A stretch of 19,835 bases of DNA from CAYLZO01 sp964387775 (GCA_964387775.1 CAYLZO010000080.1:1-19835); one strand, 5' to 3'. Positions 7,019 to 14,506 are shown, counted from the first letter of the stretch. Program-made: numbers and translations. The notes: generated by a model from the sequence alone, not told the origin.

Positions 7019-8214
7019 GCGCCCAGGGCGCGGTACAAGGCCAGCGTATCGGCCGCGATCTTTTCCCAGCGGAACTCCCTGGCGAGCTCCTGGGCGCCGC
7101 GACCGAGACGGCGCCGCAGGTCTGCGTCGCCGGCCAGGTGGGCAATGGCCTCGGCCAGGGCCCGGGGCGCCTGCGGGGGGACGAGGTAGACGTTCTCGCC
7201 GTGGCGCAGCTCGGGCAGGGGGACGCGGGGCCGGGTGGTGACGATGGGCACGCCGTGGGCCAGGGCGGCGTGAAAGGTGCCGTGCAGGAACGAGACGCCA
7301 TCGCGGTAGGGCAAGACACAGAGGTCGGCCGCCCAGAAACTGGCCGAGACCTCGTCCAGCGGCAGGTAGCCGGTCCAGCGAATCCGGTCCTCGAGTCCCA
7401 GCTCGGCGATGAGGGCCTCGATGTGGGCCAGGTAAGCGACGTTGGTTGGGTCGCTGGCGCCGGTCCGGCCGCCGATGAAGAGCAACAATGGCCCTTCGAC
7501 ATGGCGGCCCAAAGGCCGCACATCAGGACGCTTAGCGGAATCCAACGGATCAGAAGCGAGGGCGTGGAGCAGGGTGTCCACGCCTTTTCTGTCGTTGATA
7601 AAGCCGAAAAAGCAGAGGAGCAGGTCGTCGGGACCGGCGCCCCAGCGGGCGCGCCAGGCAGATCGCCCCGCCCCTTGCGGGGGGGCGGCCGGCGGGGCGA
7701 TGTTGGAGCCGATGGGGATGAGGGCCGGGGGGCGGCCCAGTGCCTGCTGAAGGGCCTCGAAATCTTCCTGGTTGGTCGTGATGGCCGCGTCGCTGCTGCG
7801 GGCCAGCTCGGTGACGATCCAGCGCCGCAGCGGCCCGGCCTTGGGAAAGAGGTAGGGGACCTTCAGGTCGTGGAAGGTGACGGCGGTCCGGGGCCGGTCG
7901 TCGCCCAGCCATCGCAAGCGTCGCGGGAAAAGGTTGATGGCCGGGTGCAGGGCGTAGGCCGCAGCCTGGTATTGGACGTGGACCACGTCGGGCCGCTGCG
8001 CGCGCACCAGGTCGAGGAGGATGCGCCAGCAGCCCCAGCCCCACCGCTCTACGACCGGGTGGATGCGGAGGCCCGCCACAGGGCCGGCCTGGGCCGACGT
8101 GGCAACGTGGACGTCGCAGCCCAGGTCGCGCAGGGCCAGGCCGATCTCGCGGGTGTAATCGCCCACGCCGCCCTGCATGGGTGGGAATTCGCCGGTGACG
8201 AACAGGACTTTCAT
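7009..8214 (-). CDS. glycosyltransferase family 4 (GT-B fold)
   Basis: The start is ATG 8214 (401 aa). The protein begins with the canonical MKVLFVTGEFPPMQGGVGDY, the donor-side glycine loop of GT4 enzymes. The C-terminal Rossmann domain carries LLLCFFGFINDRKGVDTLL, LLLFIGGRTG, RWTGYLPLDEVSASFWAADL and the nucleotide-sugar region GVPIVTTRPRVPLPEL. These enzymes move a sugar from a nucleotide donor and retain its configuration. Donor and acceptor are unknown, though GDP-mannose or GDP-D-rhamnose made by the genes at 12-15.5 kb are candidates. About 20 residues (DPLDSAKRPDVRPLGRHVEG) between the KGVDTLLHALA helix and the LLLFIGG strand look like an insertion encoded by several small hairpins. 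No clear promoter was found. Confidence 0.85.
   Translation of the reverse strand: MKVLFVTGEFPPMQGGVGDYTREIGLALRDLGCDVHVATSAQAGPVAGLRIHPVVERWGWGCWRILLDLVRAQRPDVVHVQYQAAAYALHPAINLFPRRLRWLGDDRPRTAVTFHDLKVPYLFPKAGPLRRWIVTELARSSDAAITTNQEDFEALQQALGRPPALIPIGSNIAPPAAPPQGAGRSAWRARWGAGPDDLLLCFFGFINDRKGVDTLLHALASDPLDSAKRPDVRPLGRHVEGPLLLFIGGRTGASDPTNVAYLAHIEALIAELGLEDRIRWTGYLPLDEVSASFWAADLCVLPYRDGVSFLHGTFHAALAHGVPIVTTRPRVPLPELRHGENVYLVPPQAPRALAEAIAHLAGDADLRRRLGRGAQELAREFRWEKIAADTLALYRALGAQS
7486..7552. repeat. hairpin-rich segment, possible in-frame insertion in the GT4 gene
   Basis: Three small inverted repeats occur in a row: GCGGCC/GGCCGC (7504-7509 with 7514-7519), CGCTTAGCG (7529-7537) and ATCCAACGGAT (7540-7550). 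They encode the residues that interrupt the usual helix-strand spacing of GT4 enzymes. It could be a dispersed repeat that inserted without breaking the frame. Confidence 0.4.
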
Positions 8215-8235
8215 TCTGGCCGCCTTTGTGCTATA

Positions 8236-8592
8236 ATGCTCTTGGAATTTGCATCCGATTTCCGCAACTTGGACGCAGCGATCCATCGTCTTCAAATATC
8301 GGTCGAGGCCATGATTGACCTGTGTGCCCATTTTGTGGCCCGTTTGCGGCTGAAAGCACCGGCTGATTCCGCCGAGTTGGTAAGAACTCTGGTGGAAGCC
8401 AATCTTCTACCTGAAGCGCATGGTCGGACATAGATCAGGATGGTCAGGTTCCGCAACCGCGTAGTTCACTTCTACCAGGAAGTAGACGAGCGAGAAGTGT
8501 ACCGTATCGTGCAAGAGCATCTGGACGATTTTCGGATGTTCATCGGTGATGCTTACCAGATTGTTCAGGCGATGTCCTCAGACCGGACTTGA
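8236..8592 (+). pseudogene. HepT-like (DUF86) RNase toxin remnant, N-terminally truncated, with internal TAG
   Basis: The frame reads LLEFASDFRNLDAAIHRLQI, then DLCAHFVARL, and LVEANLLPEAHGRT, then TAG (8431-8433). It resumes in the same frame with IRMVRFRNRVVHFYQEVDE, EHLDDFRMFIGDAYQIV and a TGA at 8590-8592. This matches HepT toxins of the HepT/MNT systems, including the R-x4-H-x-Y motif in RNRVVHFY. Family members normally have about 30 more residues at the N-terminus, which are missing where the GT4 gene begins. No MNT nucleotidyltransferase antitoxin is adjacent. The TAG replaces a position where Leu would fit (TTG to TAG is one base). The 3' end overlaps the convergent GT2 gene by about 50 bp. 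Confidence 0.75.
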
Positions 8593-9574
8593 GCACCTGG
8601 CGATAGGCCCGCAGCCGCTCGGCGCGCAGCGGGCGCTTGTGGCCGAGCAGCCACTTGATCCCCTCCCGCAGCCACTGGTAGACGTAGGTGAGCAACAGGA
8701 ACCAGCGCAGGGCCTCGGCCTGGAACGGGCCGTGGTGCTTGCGAAAATAGCGCACCTTGCTGCTCTGAAAGTGAATGTGCCGGGCCGGCACCACCTGCTC
8801 GCTGCTCTTTCCTTCGTGGTGGACGACGGTGGCGGTGGGCAGATAGACCACTTGCCACCCGGTTCGACCGAGCTCACCGCGAGGTGCCTCCTTGATTCGT
8901 TTGCACCAATCCAGCTCTTCTGAGTACATGAAAAAGCCCTCGTCCAGCCCGCCAATCTGTTCGTAGACCTCGCGGCGGACGAGGAGACAGGCGCCGACCA
9001 GCCAGTCCACCGGCTGAACTCTGTCGGGGGGGACATCGGCCAGGTAGTAGCGATGCAGGATGGCGTTGTCGCGCCACCACTCCTGGACGACGGTGCTCTC
9101 GACCAGGGCCGTGGCAAAGGTGGGGAAGCGGCGGCGCGACGGCTGGAGGCTGCCGTCTGGATAGCGGAGCTGGGGTCCCAGGGCGCCGACCTCGGGGTGG
9201 GCGTCGGCGTAGGCCACCATCGTCGCCAGGGCGTCGCCCACGACCTCGGTGTCGGGGTTGAGCAGGAGCAGGTGGCGGCCCCGGGCCACGGCCAGCCCCT
9301 GGTTGTTGGCCGCCGTAAAGCCCCGGTTCTCCCGGTTGGCGATCAGGTGGACGGTGGGGAACTCGGCGCGGACCATCTCGGCGCTGCCGTCGGGGCTGGC
9401 ATTGTCCACGACGATTACTTGGATATTGGGTATTGGATATTGGGTATTGGGCCTTGGGGCGGGCATGTCCAATCTCCAATCTCCAATATCTAATATCGAA
9501 TGTAGACAGCGGCGGAGGAGATGGCGGACGTTCCAACTGACGATGACGATGCTCAGGTCGGCGCTGTCCCCCAT
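8540..9574 (-). CDS. glycosyltransferase family 2, rhamnosyltransferase-like
   Basis: The start is ATG 9574 (344 aa), 9 bp after the polyprenyl synthetase stop. It shows GT2 (GT-A fold) features: SIVIVSWNVRHLLRRCL, VIVVDNASPDGS, NRGFTAANNQGL, the metal-binding LLLNPDTE, GACLLVRREVYEQIGGLDE and the catalytic-base segment YSEELDWCKR. This matches the WbbL/RfbF-type rhamnosyltransferase group, which adds a deoxysugar to lipid-linked glycans at the inner membrane. The nearby GDP-D-rhamnose genes fit such a donor, but that link is inference. Residues about 29-52, between the first helix and the VIVVDN strand, are a foreign-looking insert (WRLDMPAP, TQYPIPNIQ) encoded by an inverted-repeat element (9419-9500). 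The enzyme may still fold because the insert sits in a loop. Confidence 0.88.
   Translation of the reverse strand: MGDSADLSIVIVSWNVRHLLRRCLHSILDIGDWRLDMPAPRPNTQYPIPNIQVIVVDNASPDGSAEMVRAEFPTVHLIANRENRGFTAANNQGLAVARGRHLLLLNPDTEVVGDALATMVAYADAHPEVGALGPQLRYPDGSLQPSRRRFPTFATALVESTVVQEWWRDNAILHRYYLADVPPDRVQPVDWLVGACLLVRREVYEQIGGLDEGFFMYSEELDWCKRIKEAPRGELGRTGWQVVYLPTATVVHHEGKSSEQVVPARHIHFQSSKVRYFRKHHGPFQAEALRWFLLLTYVYQWLREGIKWLLGHKRPLRAERLRAYRQVLKSGLRTSPEQSGKHHR
9419..9500. repeat. tandem-word hairpin element 2, inside the GT2 gene
   Basis: The arms 9419-9450 (TTGGATATTGGGTATTGG...) and 9469-9500 are inverted repeats matching at 26 of 32 positions. Each arm is made of 7-8 bp near-copies (TTGGATA, TTGGGTA; CCAATCT, CCAATAT). 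The element is AT-rich in a GC-rich gene and keeps the reading frame. Confidence 0.8.
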
Positions 9575-9583
9575 CGCCGGAGG

Positions 9584-10582
9584 TTACTTTCGACGGGAGA
9601 TGGTATAGTTGGCCAGGGCGAGCATGGTGTCGCGCGTCTCGGTCTCTGGCAGAAAATCGAGGGCTGCCTTGCTCTGGGCAATGAACTGCCCGGCCCGCTC
9701 GACGGCCCGGTCTACCGCGCCCGACTCGCGGACGTCGCCGACGACGGCGCGGACCAGGTCGTCGTCGCCGCTGCTGCGCACCACGGCCGCGACCCGCTCG
9801 TCGCCGGGATGCTCGCGTAGGAAATAAAGCACGGGCAGGGTGACGATTCCCTCCCGCAGGTCGCTGCCCACGGGCTTGCCCAGCACCGCCTCGTCCCCCC
9901 GAAAGTCGAGCACGTCGTCGATGATCTGAAAGCCCATGCCCAAAGCCAGCCCATAGTCGTGCAGGGCCTGCACTTGCTCTTCCGGGGCGGCGCCCAAGAC
10001 GCCGGTGGCCTCGGTCGCTGCCGCAAAGAGGGAGGCGGTCTTGGCCACAATGCGCCGGTCGTACTGAGCCAGGGCGTCTTGCCAGTCCTGCTCGGTGCCC
10101 AGGTCCGGCAGGTTGCGGCGGTCAAAGATCTGCCGCAGCTCGCCGCTGCAAATGGTCATCAGCGTCTCGGCAAAGATGGACATGACCCGCACGTGGCCGG
10201 TCTCGGCGGCGAGGGAGGCAGCCCGGGCAAAGAGGTAGTCGCCGGTGAGGACCGTGGCGCCCATGCTCCAGTCGGCGTTGAGGGTCGGGTTTCCCCGGCG
10301 CATCAGCGCCCCGTCGATGAGGTCGTCGTGGACCAGCGTCGCCGTGTGCAGCATCTCGACGGCGGCGGCCAGGGAGACGAGTTTCTCCTGGTCGATCTGC
10401 TCGGCGTAATAGCCACCGGCCAGGAGGGCCAGGGCCGGGCGAAGCCGCTTGCCCCCGCTATCCAGCAGGCTGTGCAGCACCGCCGTCAACTGGGGATAGT
10501 CGAGGTGGACCGGCTCGCGCAGTTTCTGCTCCACCAACTCCAGATCCGGCGCCAAGGGTTCGAGCAAAGAAATTGTCTTCAA
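9584..10582 (-). CDS. polyprenyl diphosphate synthase (trans-isoprenyl synthase)
   Basis: The start is TTG 10582 (332 aa), with GAGGAAG just upstream, overlapping the region after the tatD stop. Hallmarks are GGKRLRP at 43-49, the first Asp-rich motif DDLID at 86-90, the nearby RRG that binds diphosphate, and the second motif DDVLD at 222-226. It condenses isopentenyl diphosphate with an allylic diphosphate using magnesium. The product is long-chain and all-trans, typically the side chain of menaquinone or ubiquinone; chain length cannot be read safely. It lies between tatD and the GT2 gene with very short gaps, so it is co-transcribed. A direct role in supplying the lipid carrier for glycans is less likely, because that carrier is normally cis. 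Confidence 0.9.
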   Translation of the reverse strand: MKTISLLEPLAPDLELVEQKLREPVHLDYPQLTAVLHSLLDSGGKRLRPALALLAGGYYAEQIDQEKLVSLAAAVEMLHTATLVHDDLIDGALMRRGNPTLNADWSMGATVLTGDYLFARAASLAAETGHVRVMSIFAETLMTICSGELRQIFDRRNLPDLGTEQDWQDALAQYDRRIVAKTASLFAAATEATGVLGAAPEEQVQALHDYGLALGMGFQIIDDVLDFRGDEAVLGKPVGSDLREGIVTLPVLYFLREHPGDERVAAVVRSSGDDDLVRAVVGDVRESGAVDRAVERAGQFIAQSKAALDFLPETETRDTMLALANYTISRRK

Positions 10583-10583
10583 A

Positions 10584-11447
10584 CTACTTCCTCTTCCGGT
10601 TCGGTATTTGATGTTCGAGGTTCGAGGTTCGGCGTCCGACCCGCGAAACGGATCGTCGAACCTCGAACTGAAACAAACGTTGGGCGTTGGCCGTCGTCAC
10701 CTCGGCCAATGCGTTGAATGAGACCCCCTTCAGGTCGGCGATGGCCTCGGCCACCAGGCGGACGTAGGCCGGCTCGTTGCGCTTGCCCCGGTGCGGATGG
10801 GGCGTCAGGAAGGGAGAATCGGTCTCGACCAGGAGCCGCTCCAGGGGCAGCGCCCGTACGACCTCGGGCAACTGGCGGGCGTTCTTGTAGGTCACCGGTC
10901 CCGAGATAGAGATGTAGAAGCCCAGTTCGATGGCCCGCTTGGCCATGGCCTGGTCGCCGGAAAAGGTGTGGAGCACGCCCAGCCGCCCGGCCAGTGGCGA
11001 GTGTCTCAGGTCCGAGGCCCACTCGGCCAACACGTCCAGGATCTCGTCGTGGGCGTCGCGGTCGTGGATGACGACCGGCTTGCCCAGCTTGGCCGCCCAG
11101 GCCAGTTGGGCCCGGAAGGCCCGGCGCTGCTGCTCGGGCGGCGAGAGGTTCCGGTAGAAATCGAGGCCGATCTCACCCACGGCCACGACTTTGGGCTGCC
11201 GGGCCAGCTCGCGCAGTTCCGCCAGGGCTGCGCCGTCGAGTCTTTTGGCATCGTGCGGGTGCATGCCCACAGCGGCGTAGACCACGTCGTACTCGCCGGC
11301 CAACCGCACGGCCGCCCGGCTCGATTTCAGGTCGGTGCCGACGTTGACGATGGCGGCCACGCCGGCCTGCCTGGCCCGCTGGACCACGGCCTGCCGGTCG
11401 TTGTCGAATTTGTTAAAGTCGAGGTGGGCGTGGGTGTCAATCAACAC
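10584..11447 (-). CDS. tatD: TatD family metal-dependent DNase
   Basis: The start is GTG 11447 (MLIDTHAHLD; 287 aa). Metal ligands of the TatD amidohydrolase fold are all present: H6 and H8, E92 in GEIGLDFYR, H128 in VIHDRD, H160 in LHTFSG and D210 in ETDSPFL. The family acts as a 3'-5' exonuclease or deoxyribonuclease. The usual end comes near residue 260 (TTANAQRLFQF). Residues 262-287 (VRRSVSRVGRRTSNLEH and on) are an extra basic tail encoded by a tandem-heptamer hairpin (10613-10668), which seems to have displaced the original stop. The start overlaps the end of the PIN remnant by 7 bp. Confidence 0.92.
   Translation of the reverse strand: MLIDTHAHLDFNKFDNDRQAVVQRARQAGVAAIVNVGTDLKSSRAAVRLAGEYDVVYAAVGMHPHDAKRLDGAALAELRELARQPKVVAVGEIGLDFYRNLSPPEQQRRAFRAQLAWAAKLGKPVVIHDRDAHDEILDVLAEWASDLRHSPLAGRLGVLHTFSGDQAMAKRAIELGFYISISGPVTYKNARQLPEVVRALPLERLLVETDSPFLTPHPHRGKRNEPAYVRLVAEAIADLKGVSFNALAEVTTANAQRLFQFEVRRSVSRVGRRTSNLEHQIPNRKRK
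10613..10668. repeat. tandem-heptamer hairpin element 3, forming the tail of tatD
   Basis: GTTCGAG, GTTCGAG, GTTCGGC (10613-10633) gives a 7-bp tandem word. A perfect 13-bp stem pairs 10613-10625 with 10656-10668. It codes for the C-terminal extension of the TatD protein. Confidence 0.8.
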
Positions 11448-11785
11448 TGTGACACTCCAGGCAACTCTGCTGATAGGAGGACCACGGCATCGGGATTATT
11501 GGACAACCGCCTGAGGACTTGGGTTTCAACGCTCTGTAGCGTACCAAAGCCAATGATATGGGTGCAGTTGCTCTTATCTACCACCGCCAGACCAGCTCCA
11601 CCTATGTGCCAGGAATCTGCCGGTTTCGAGGGAAATCTGCAACTTCCCTCGGACGGAACCGGATTGGAATCAGCCCGTTTCTCTCGCTTTACGGGTCCGG
11701 GAGATAGGAGCAACTGCACCCCAATGATATAGACGTTGGTGTCCAGTACGATTCGGTCCACGTGGTGTTCTATCTCCCAGACCAT
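11441..11785 (-). pseudogene. PIN-domain toxin remnant interrupted by a MITE and truncated at the C-terminus
   Basis: The start is ATG 11785, overlapping the end of the antitoxin gene by 16 bp, as in type II toxin-antitoxin operons. The N-terminus IVLDTNVYIIG is the PIN first strand with its catalytic Asp. The next 57 codons come from the 162-bp MITE plus its duplicated target. If that is removed, the sequence resumes as GFGTLQSVETQVLRRLSNNP and DAVVLLSAELPGV, a sensible continuation of a PIN domain. The frame then stops at 11441, at the tatD start, although PIN proteins need about 130-150 residues and further acidic residues. So the toxin is disabled twice, by insertion and by loss of its 3' part. 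Confidence 0.75.
11551..11730. mobile_element. 162-bp MITE with 20-bp terminal inverted repeats and 9-bp target duplication
   Basis: The element proper is 11560-11721. Its left end starts GGGTGCAGTTGCTCTTATCT and its right end is the complement at 19 of 20 positions. Both sides carry the same 9-bp sequence CAATGATAT (11551-11559 and 11722-11730), a target-site duplication. It is too short to encode a transposase and would need one supplied in trans. A 9-bp duplication occurs in several IS families; I cannot assign one. Both the element (54 codons) and the duplication (3 codons) are multiples of three, and the element has no stop in the PIN frame. Confidence 0.9.
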
Positions 11786-12069
11786 TCCTGTGCTTGGTCC
11801 CTCTTGACTTCACGGACCAGTTGAACGATCTCGTCTTCCGTATCGTAACCAGCGGTTTGAAGTGCTTCACGGAACTCGCGCATGGCCTCATTGAGTGCTT
11901 GTTCGTCCCAGTGGGGTACCCGGCGGGCAACAATCTGGTCGGGCGGTAGCCACCAGATCTGGAGTTCATCGCCAGCCTCAAAGCCGCCAGCGGTCCGTAG
12001 CCATTCTGGCAGCAACACGGAGCCATCCTCTTCGATAATTGCTTTCTCTTGTTGAGCAACCCAAGGCAT
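11770..12069 (-). CDS. AbrB/SpoVT-like antitoxin
   Basis: The start is ATG 12069 (99 aa), with AAGGAG seven bases upstream. Residues 7-45 (EKAIIEEDGSVLLPEWLRTA, then GDELQIWWLPPDQIVARRV) fit the swapped-hairpin AbrB DNA-binding fold, in which the strand, proline and GDE turn are characteristic. The C-terminal half is helical and charged (ALNEAMREFREALQTAGYD), as expected for the part that wraps a partner toxin. The gene immediately precedes the PIN remnant, overlapping its start. These antitoxins usually repress their own operon. It appears intact although its toxin is not, so it may be a leftover or may act on related systems elsewhere. It lies 18 bp after the phosphohexomutase gene and is probably transcribed with it. 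Confidence 0.75.
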   Translation of the reverse strand: MPWVAQQEKAIIEEDGSVLLPEWLRTAGGFEAGDELQIWWLPPDQIVARRVPHWDEQALNEAMREFREALQTAGYDTEDEIVQLVREVKRDQAQEWSGR

Positions 12070-12087
12070 TTTTTCGCTCCTTGCCAA

Positions 12088-13512
12088 TCAGGGCTCCAAG
12101 CCCGCAATCCGCAGGCCATCCTCCAGGATCGCCTGGACCCGATCCCCGTGGGTCGTCTCGGTGTAGACGCGGATGACGGGCTCGGTGCCGGAGAAGCGGA
12201 TGAGGAGCCAGCCGCCGTCGGCCAGCTTGAATTTGAAGCCGTCGGTGGTATCGAGGCCCGTGACCTCCAGCCCGCCGATGGTCTCGGGGTCGGCGTTTTC
12301 GATCCGCGCCCGGGTGGCGTCGCGCCGCTCTGCCGGGAAGCGGCGGTCGATGCGGTCGTAGTAGTGGGCGCCCACTTGGTCGTAGAGGTGCTCGATGAGC
12401 TGCGACGGCGTTTTGCCCAGGCGCACCATCAGGTCGAGCACGTAGAGCCCGGCCAGGATGCCGTCGCGCTCGGGCACGTGTCCGTGGAAGGCGTAGCCGC
12501 CGCTCTCCTCGCCGCCGATGAGGGCGTCGGTCTCGAGCATCTTGGGCGCCACGTACTTGAAGCCCACGCCGGTCTGGTGGACGGGCACGTCGTAAATCTC
12601 GCCCAGCTTTTCCAGCATGGAGGTCGTCGAGATGGTCTTGACGATGGGGCCGCGCTCGCCGCGCACCTCCAAGAAGTACATGGCCAGCAGGGCATAGACC
12701 TGGAGCTGGTTGACGAATCGGCCGTGCTCGTCGCCCACGCCCACCCGGTCGGCGTCGCCGTCGTTGATGATGGCTACGTCGGCGCCGATCTCGGTCACTT
12801 TGGCCAGGCCGGCGTCGATGTTGGGCGGGATCGGCTCGGGGCGGGTCATCTCGGGAAAGACCGGGTTGCGCTCGGCGTGGATCTCGATGATCTGGGTCTT
12901 GCCGCCGCCGAGGATGCGGGGGAACCAGCCGGCGCCGTTGCCCCACATGGCGTCCACGACGACGGTGAGCCCGGCGTCCTTAATGGGCTGCACGTCGATG
13001 AGGCGCTCGATCTGTTCCAAATAGTCCGGCGCCGGGTCAAAGTAGGCCACGGTCCCCTCGTCGAGGGCCTCGTCCAGGGACACACGTTTGACGTCCTCGA
13101 TGGCCGGGATGCGGGCTTCGATCTCTTTCAGGTCGTCGGGGGCGATGGCCCCGCCCTGCTCGTCGCGGACCTTGAAGCCGTTGTCGGGATAGGGGTTGTG
13201 GCTGGCCGTGATGTTGACGCCGGCCACAGCCCCCTGGGCCACCACCGAGTAAGAGATCACGGGCGTCGGCGCCGCGCCCTCGGTGACGAGGACGCGAAAG
13301 CCATTGGCGGCCAGCACCTCGGCCACGGCCCGGGCGAAAAACTCTGACGCAAAACGTTTGTCGTAGCCGACGACGACGGTCTCGCCCTCCTTGTCCTCCT
13401 CCAGCAGGTAGGTGGCAAAGCCCTGGGCGCAGCGGCGCACGTTGTCGTAGGTGTACTCTTCGCCGATGCGGGCTCGCCAGCCATCGGTGCCGAATTTGAT
13501 CTGGGTCGTCAT
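12088..13512 (-). CDS. phosphoglucomutase/phosphomannomutase (alpha-D-phosphohexomutase)
   Basis: The start is ATG 13512 (474 aa), preceded by GAGGAGG. The four signature loops are intact: TASHNP with the phospho-serine S104, the magnesium loop DGDADR at 251-256, the sugar-binding loop GEESGG at 334-339 and the phosphate-binding RFSGTEP at 439-445. The enzyme interconverts hexose 6-phosphate and 1-phosphate through a bisphosphate intermediate. GEESGG fits both glucose- and mannose-type substrates. The neighbouring GDP-mannose genes suggest it makes mannose 1-phosphate, which is inference from context. It starts 19 bp after the gmd stop and is followed closely by the antitoxin gene. Confidence 0.92.
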   Translation of the reverse strand: MTTQIKFGTDGWRARIGEEYTYDNVRRCAQGFATYLLEEDKEGETVVVGYDKRFASEFFARAVAEVLAANGFRVLVTEGAAPTPVISYSVVAQGAVAGVNITASHNPYPDNGFKVRDEQGGAIAPDDLKEIEARIPAIEDVKRVSLDEALDEGTVAYFDPAPDYLEQIERLIDVQPIKDAGLTVVVDAMWGNGAGWFPRILGGGKTQIIEIHAERNPVFPEMTRPEPIPPNIDAGLAKVTEIGADVAIINDGDADRVGVGDEHGRFVNQLQVYALLAMYFLEVRGERGPIVKTISTTSMLEKLGEIYDVPVHQTGVGFKYVAPKMLETDALIGGEESGGYAFHGHVPERDGILAGLYVLDLMVRLGKTPSQLIEHLYDQVGAHYYDRIDRRFPAERRDATRARIENADPETIGGLEVTGLDTTDGFKFKLADGGWLLIRFSGTEPVIRVYTETTHGDRVQAILEDGLRIAGLEP

Positions 13513-13531
13513 AGGTCGTTTCCTCCTCGCG

Positions 13532-14506
13532 TTACAGGTTGTGGATTGACTTCAAGTGTTCCAGGTCGGCGTCGACCATCATTTGGATCAATTCTCCGAA
13601 CGAAACCTCGGGCTCCCAGCCCAGGGCTTCCCGCGCCTTGGCCGGGTCGCTGACGAGCAGGTCCACCTCGGCGGGGCGGTAGAACTGGGGGTCCACGATG
13701 ACGTATTCCTGCCAGTCAAGGTCCAGGTGGCGGAAGGCCACTTCGCACAGCTCGCGGACGGCGTGGGTCTCGCCGGTGCCGACGACGTAATCGTCGGGCG
13801 CGTCCTGCTGGAGCATGAGCCACATGGCCTTGACGTAATCCCCGGCGTAGCCCCAATCGCGGCGGGCCTCCAGGTTGCCCAGGCACAGCTCGTGGGCCAG
13901 GCCCAGCTTGATCTGCGCCGCGCCGTAGGTCACCTTGCGCGTGACGAACTCCAACCCGCGACGCGGGCTCTCGTGGTTGAAGAGGATGCCCGAGCAGGCA
14001 AAGAGGTCGTAGCTCTCGCGGTAGTTGACCGTGATCCAGTGGCCGTAGACCTTGGCCACGCCGTAGGGGCTGCGTGGATAGAAGGGCGTTCCTTCGTTTT
14101 GGGGCACCTCGCGCACCTTGCCAAACATCTCGCTGGACGAGGCCTGGTAGAAGCGGGCCTCCGGCGCGGCGTTACGCATCGCCTCCAGCATGCGGGTGAC
14201 GCCCAGGGCCGTGAACTCGCCGGTCAGCACCGGCTGCTTCCACGAAACGGGCACAAAGCTCTGGGCAGCCAGGTTATAGATCTCGTCTGGCTGGTGGGTG
14301 GCCATGATGTCGATGAGCGAGGTCTGGTCCAGCAGGTCGCCGTGGACCAGCGTCACCCGGTTTTGGATGTGCTCGATGCGTCCGAAGTTGACGGTGCTCG
14401 AACGGCGGACCATGCCGACGACCTCGTAGCCCTGGTCCAACAAGAATTCGGCCAGGTAGGAACCATCCTGGCCTGTGATGCCGGTGATCAATGCTCTTTT
14501 TGTCAT
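13532..14506 (-). CDS. gmd: GDP-mannose 4,6-dehydratase
   Basis: The start is ATG 14506 (324 aa), directly after the TGA of the upstream reductase gene with no gap. It belongs to the extended short-chain dehydrogenase family, with the NADP loop GITGQDG at 9-15. RRSSTVNFGRIEHI gives the cofactor 2'-phosphate and dimer region. The catalytic S/E segment is SSSEMFG at 123-129, and YxxxK is Y148 and K152 in SPYGVAK. LFNHESPRRGLEFVTRKVTY and the ending DLLVSDPAKAREALGW are diagnostic of Gmd rather than of other sugar epimerases. It converts GDP-D-mannose to GDP-4-keto-6-deoxy-D-mannose in the cytoplasm, the precursor of GDP-D-rhamnose, GDP-fucose and others. Confidence 0.95.
   Translation of the reverse strand: MTKRALITGITGQDGSYLAEFLLDQGYEVVGMVRRSSTVNFGRIEHIQNRVTLVHGDLLDQTSLIDIMATHQPDEIYNLAAQSFVPVSWKQPVLTGEFTALGVTRMLEAMRNAAPEARFYQASSSEMFGKVREVPQNEGTPFYPRSPYGVAKVYGHWITVNYRESYDLFACSGILFNHESPRRGLEFVTRKVTYGAAQIKLGLAHELCLGNLEARRDWGYAGDYVKAMWLMLQQDAPDDYVVGTGETHAVRELCEVAFRHLDLDWQEYVIVDPQFYRPAEVDLLVSDPAKAREALGWEPEVSFGELIQMMVDADLEHLKSIHNL

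Noticed and set aside
8232..8237. TATAAT as a promoter for the HepT remnant
   Set aside because: It overlaps the first ATG of the remnant and no -35 box lies 16-18 bp upstream (TTTCAT at best).
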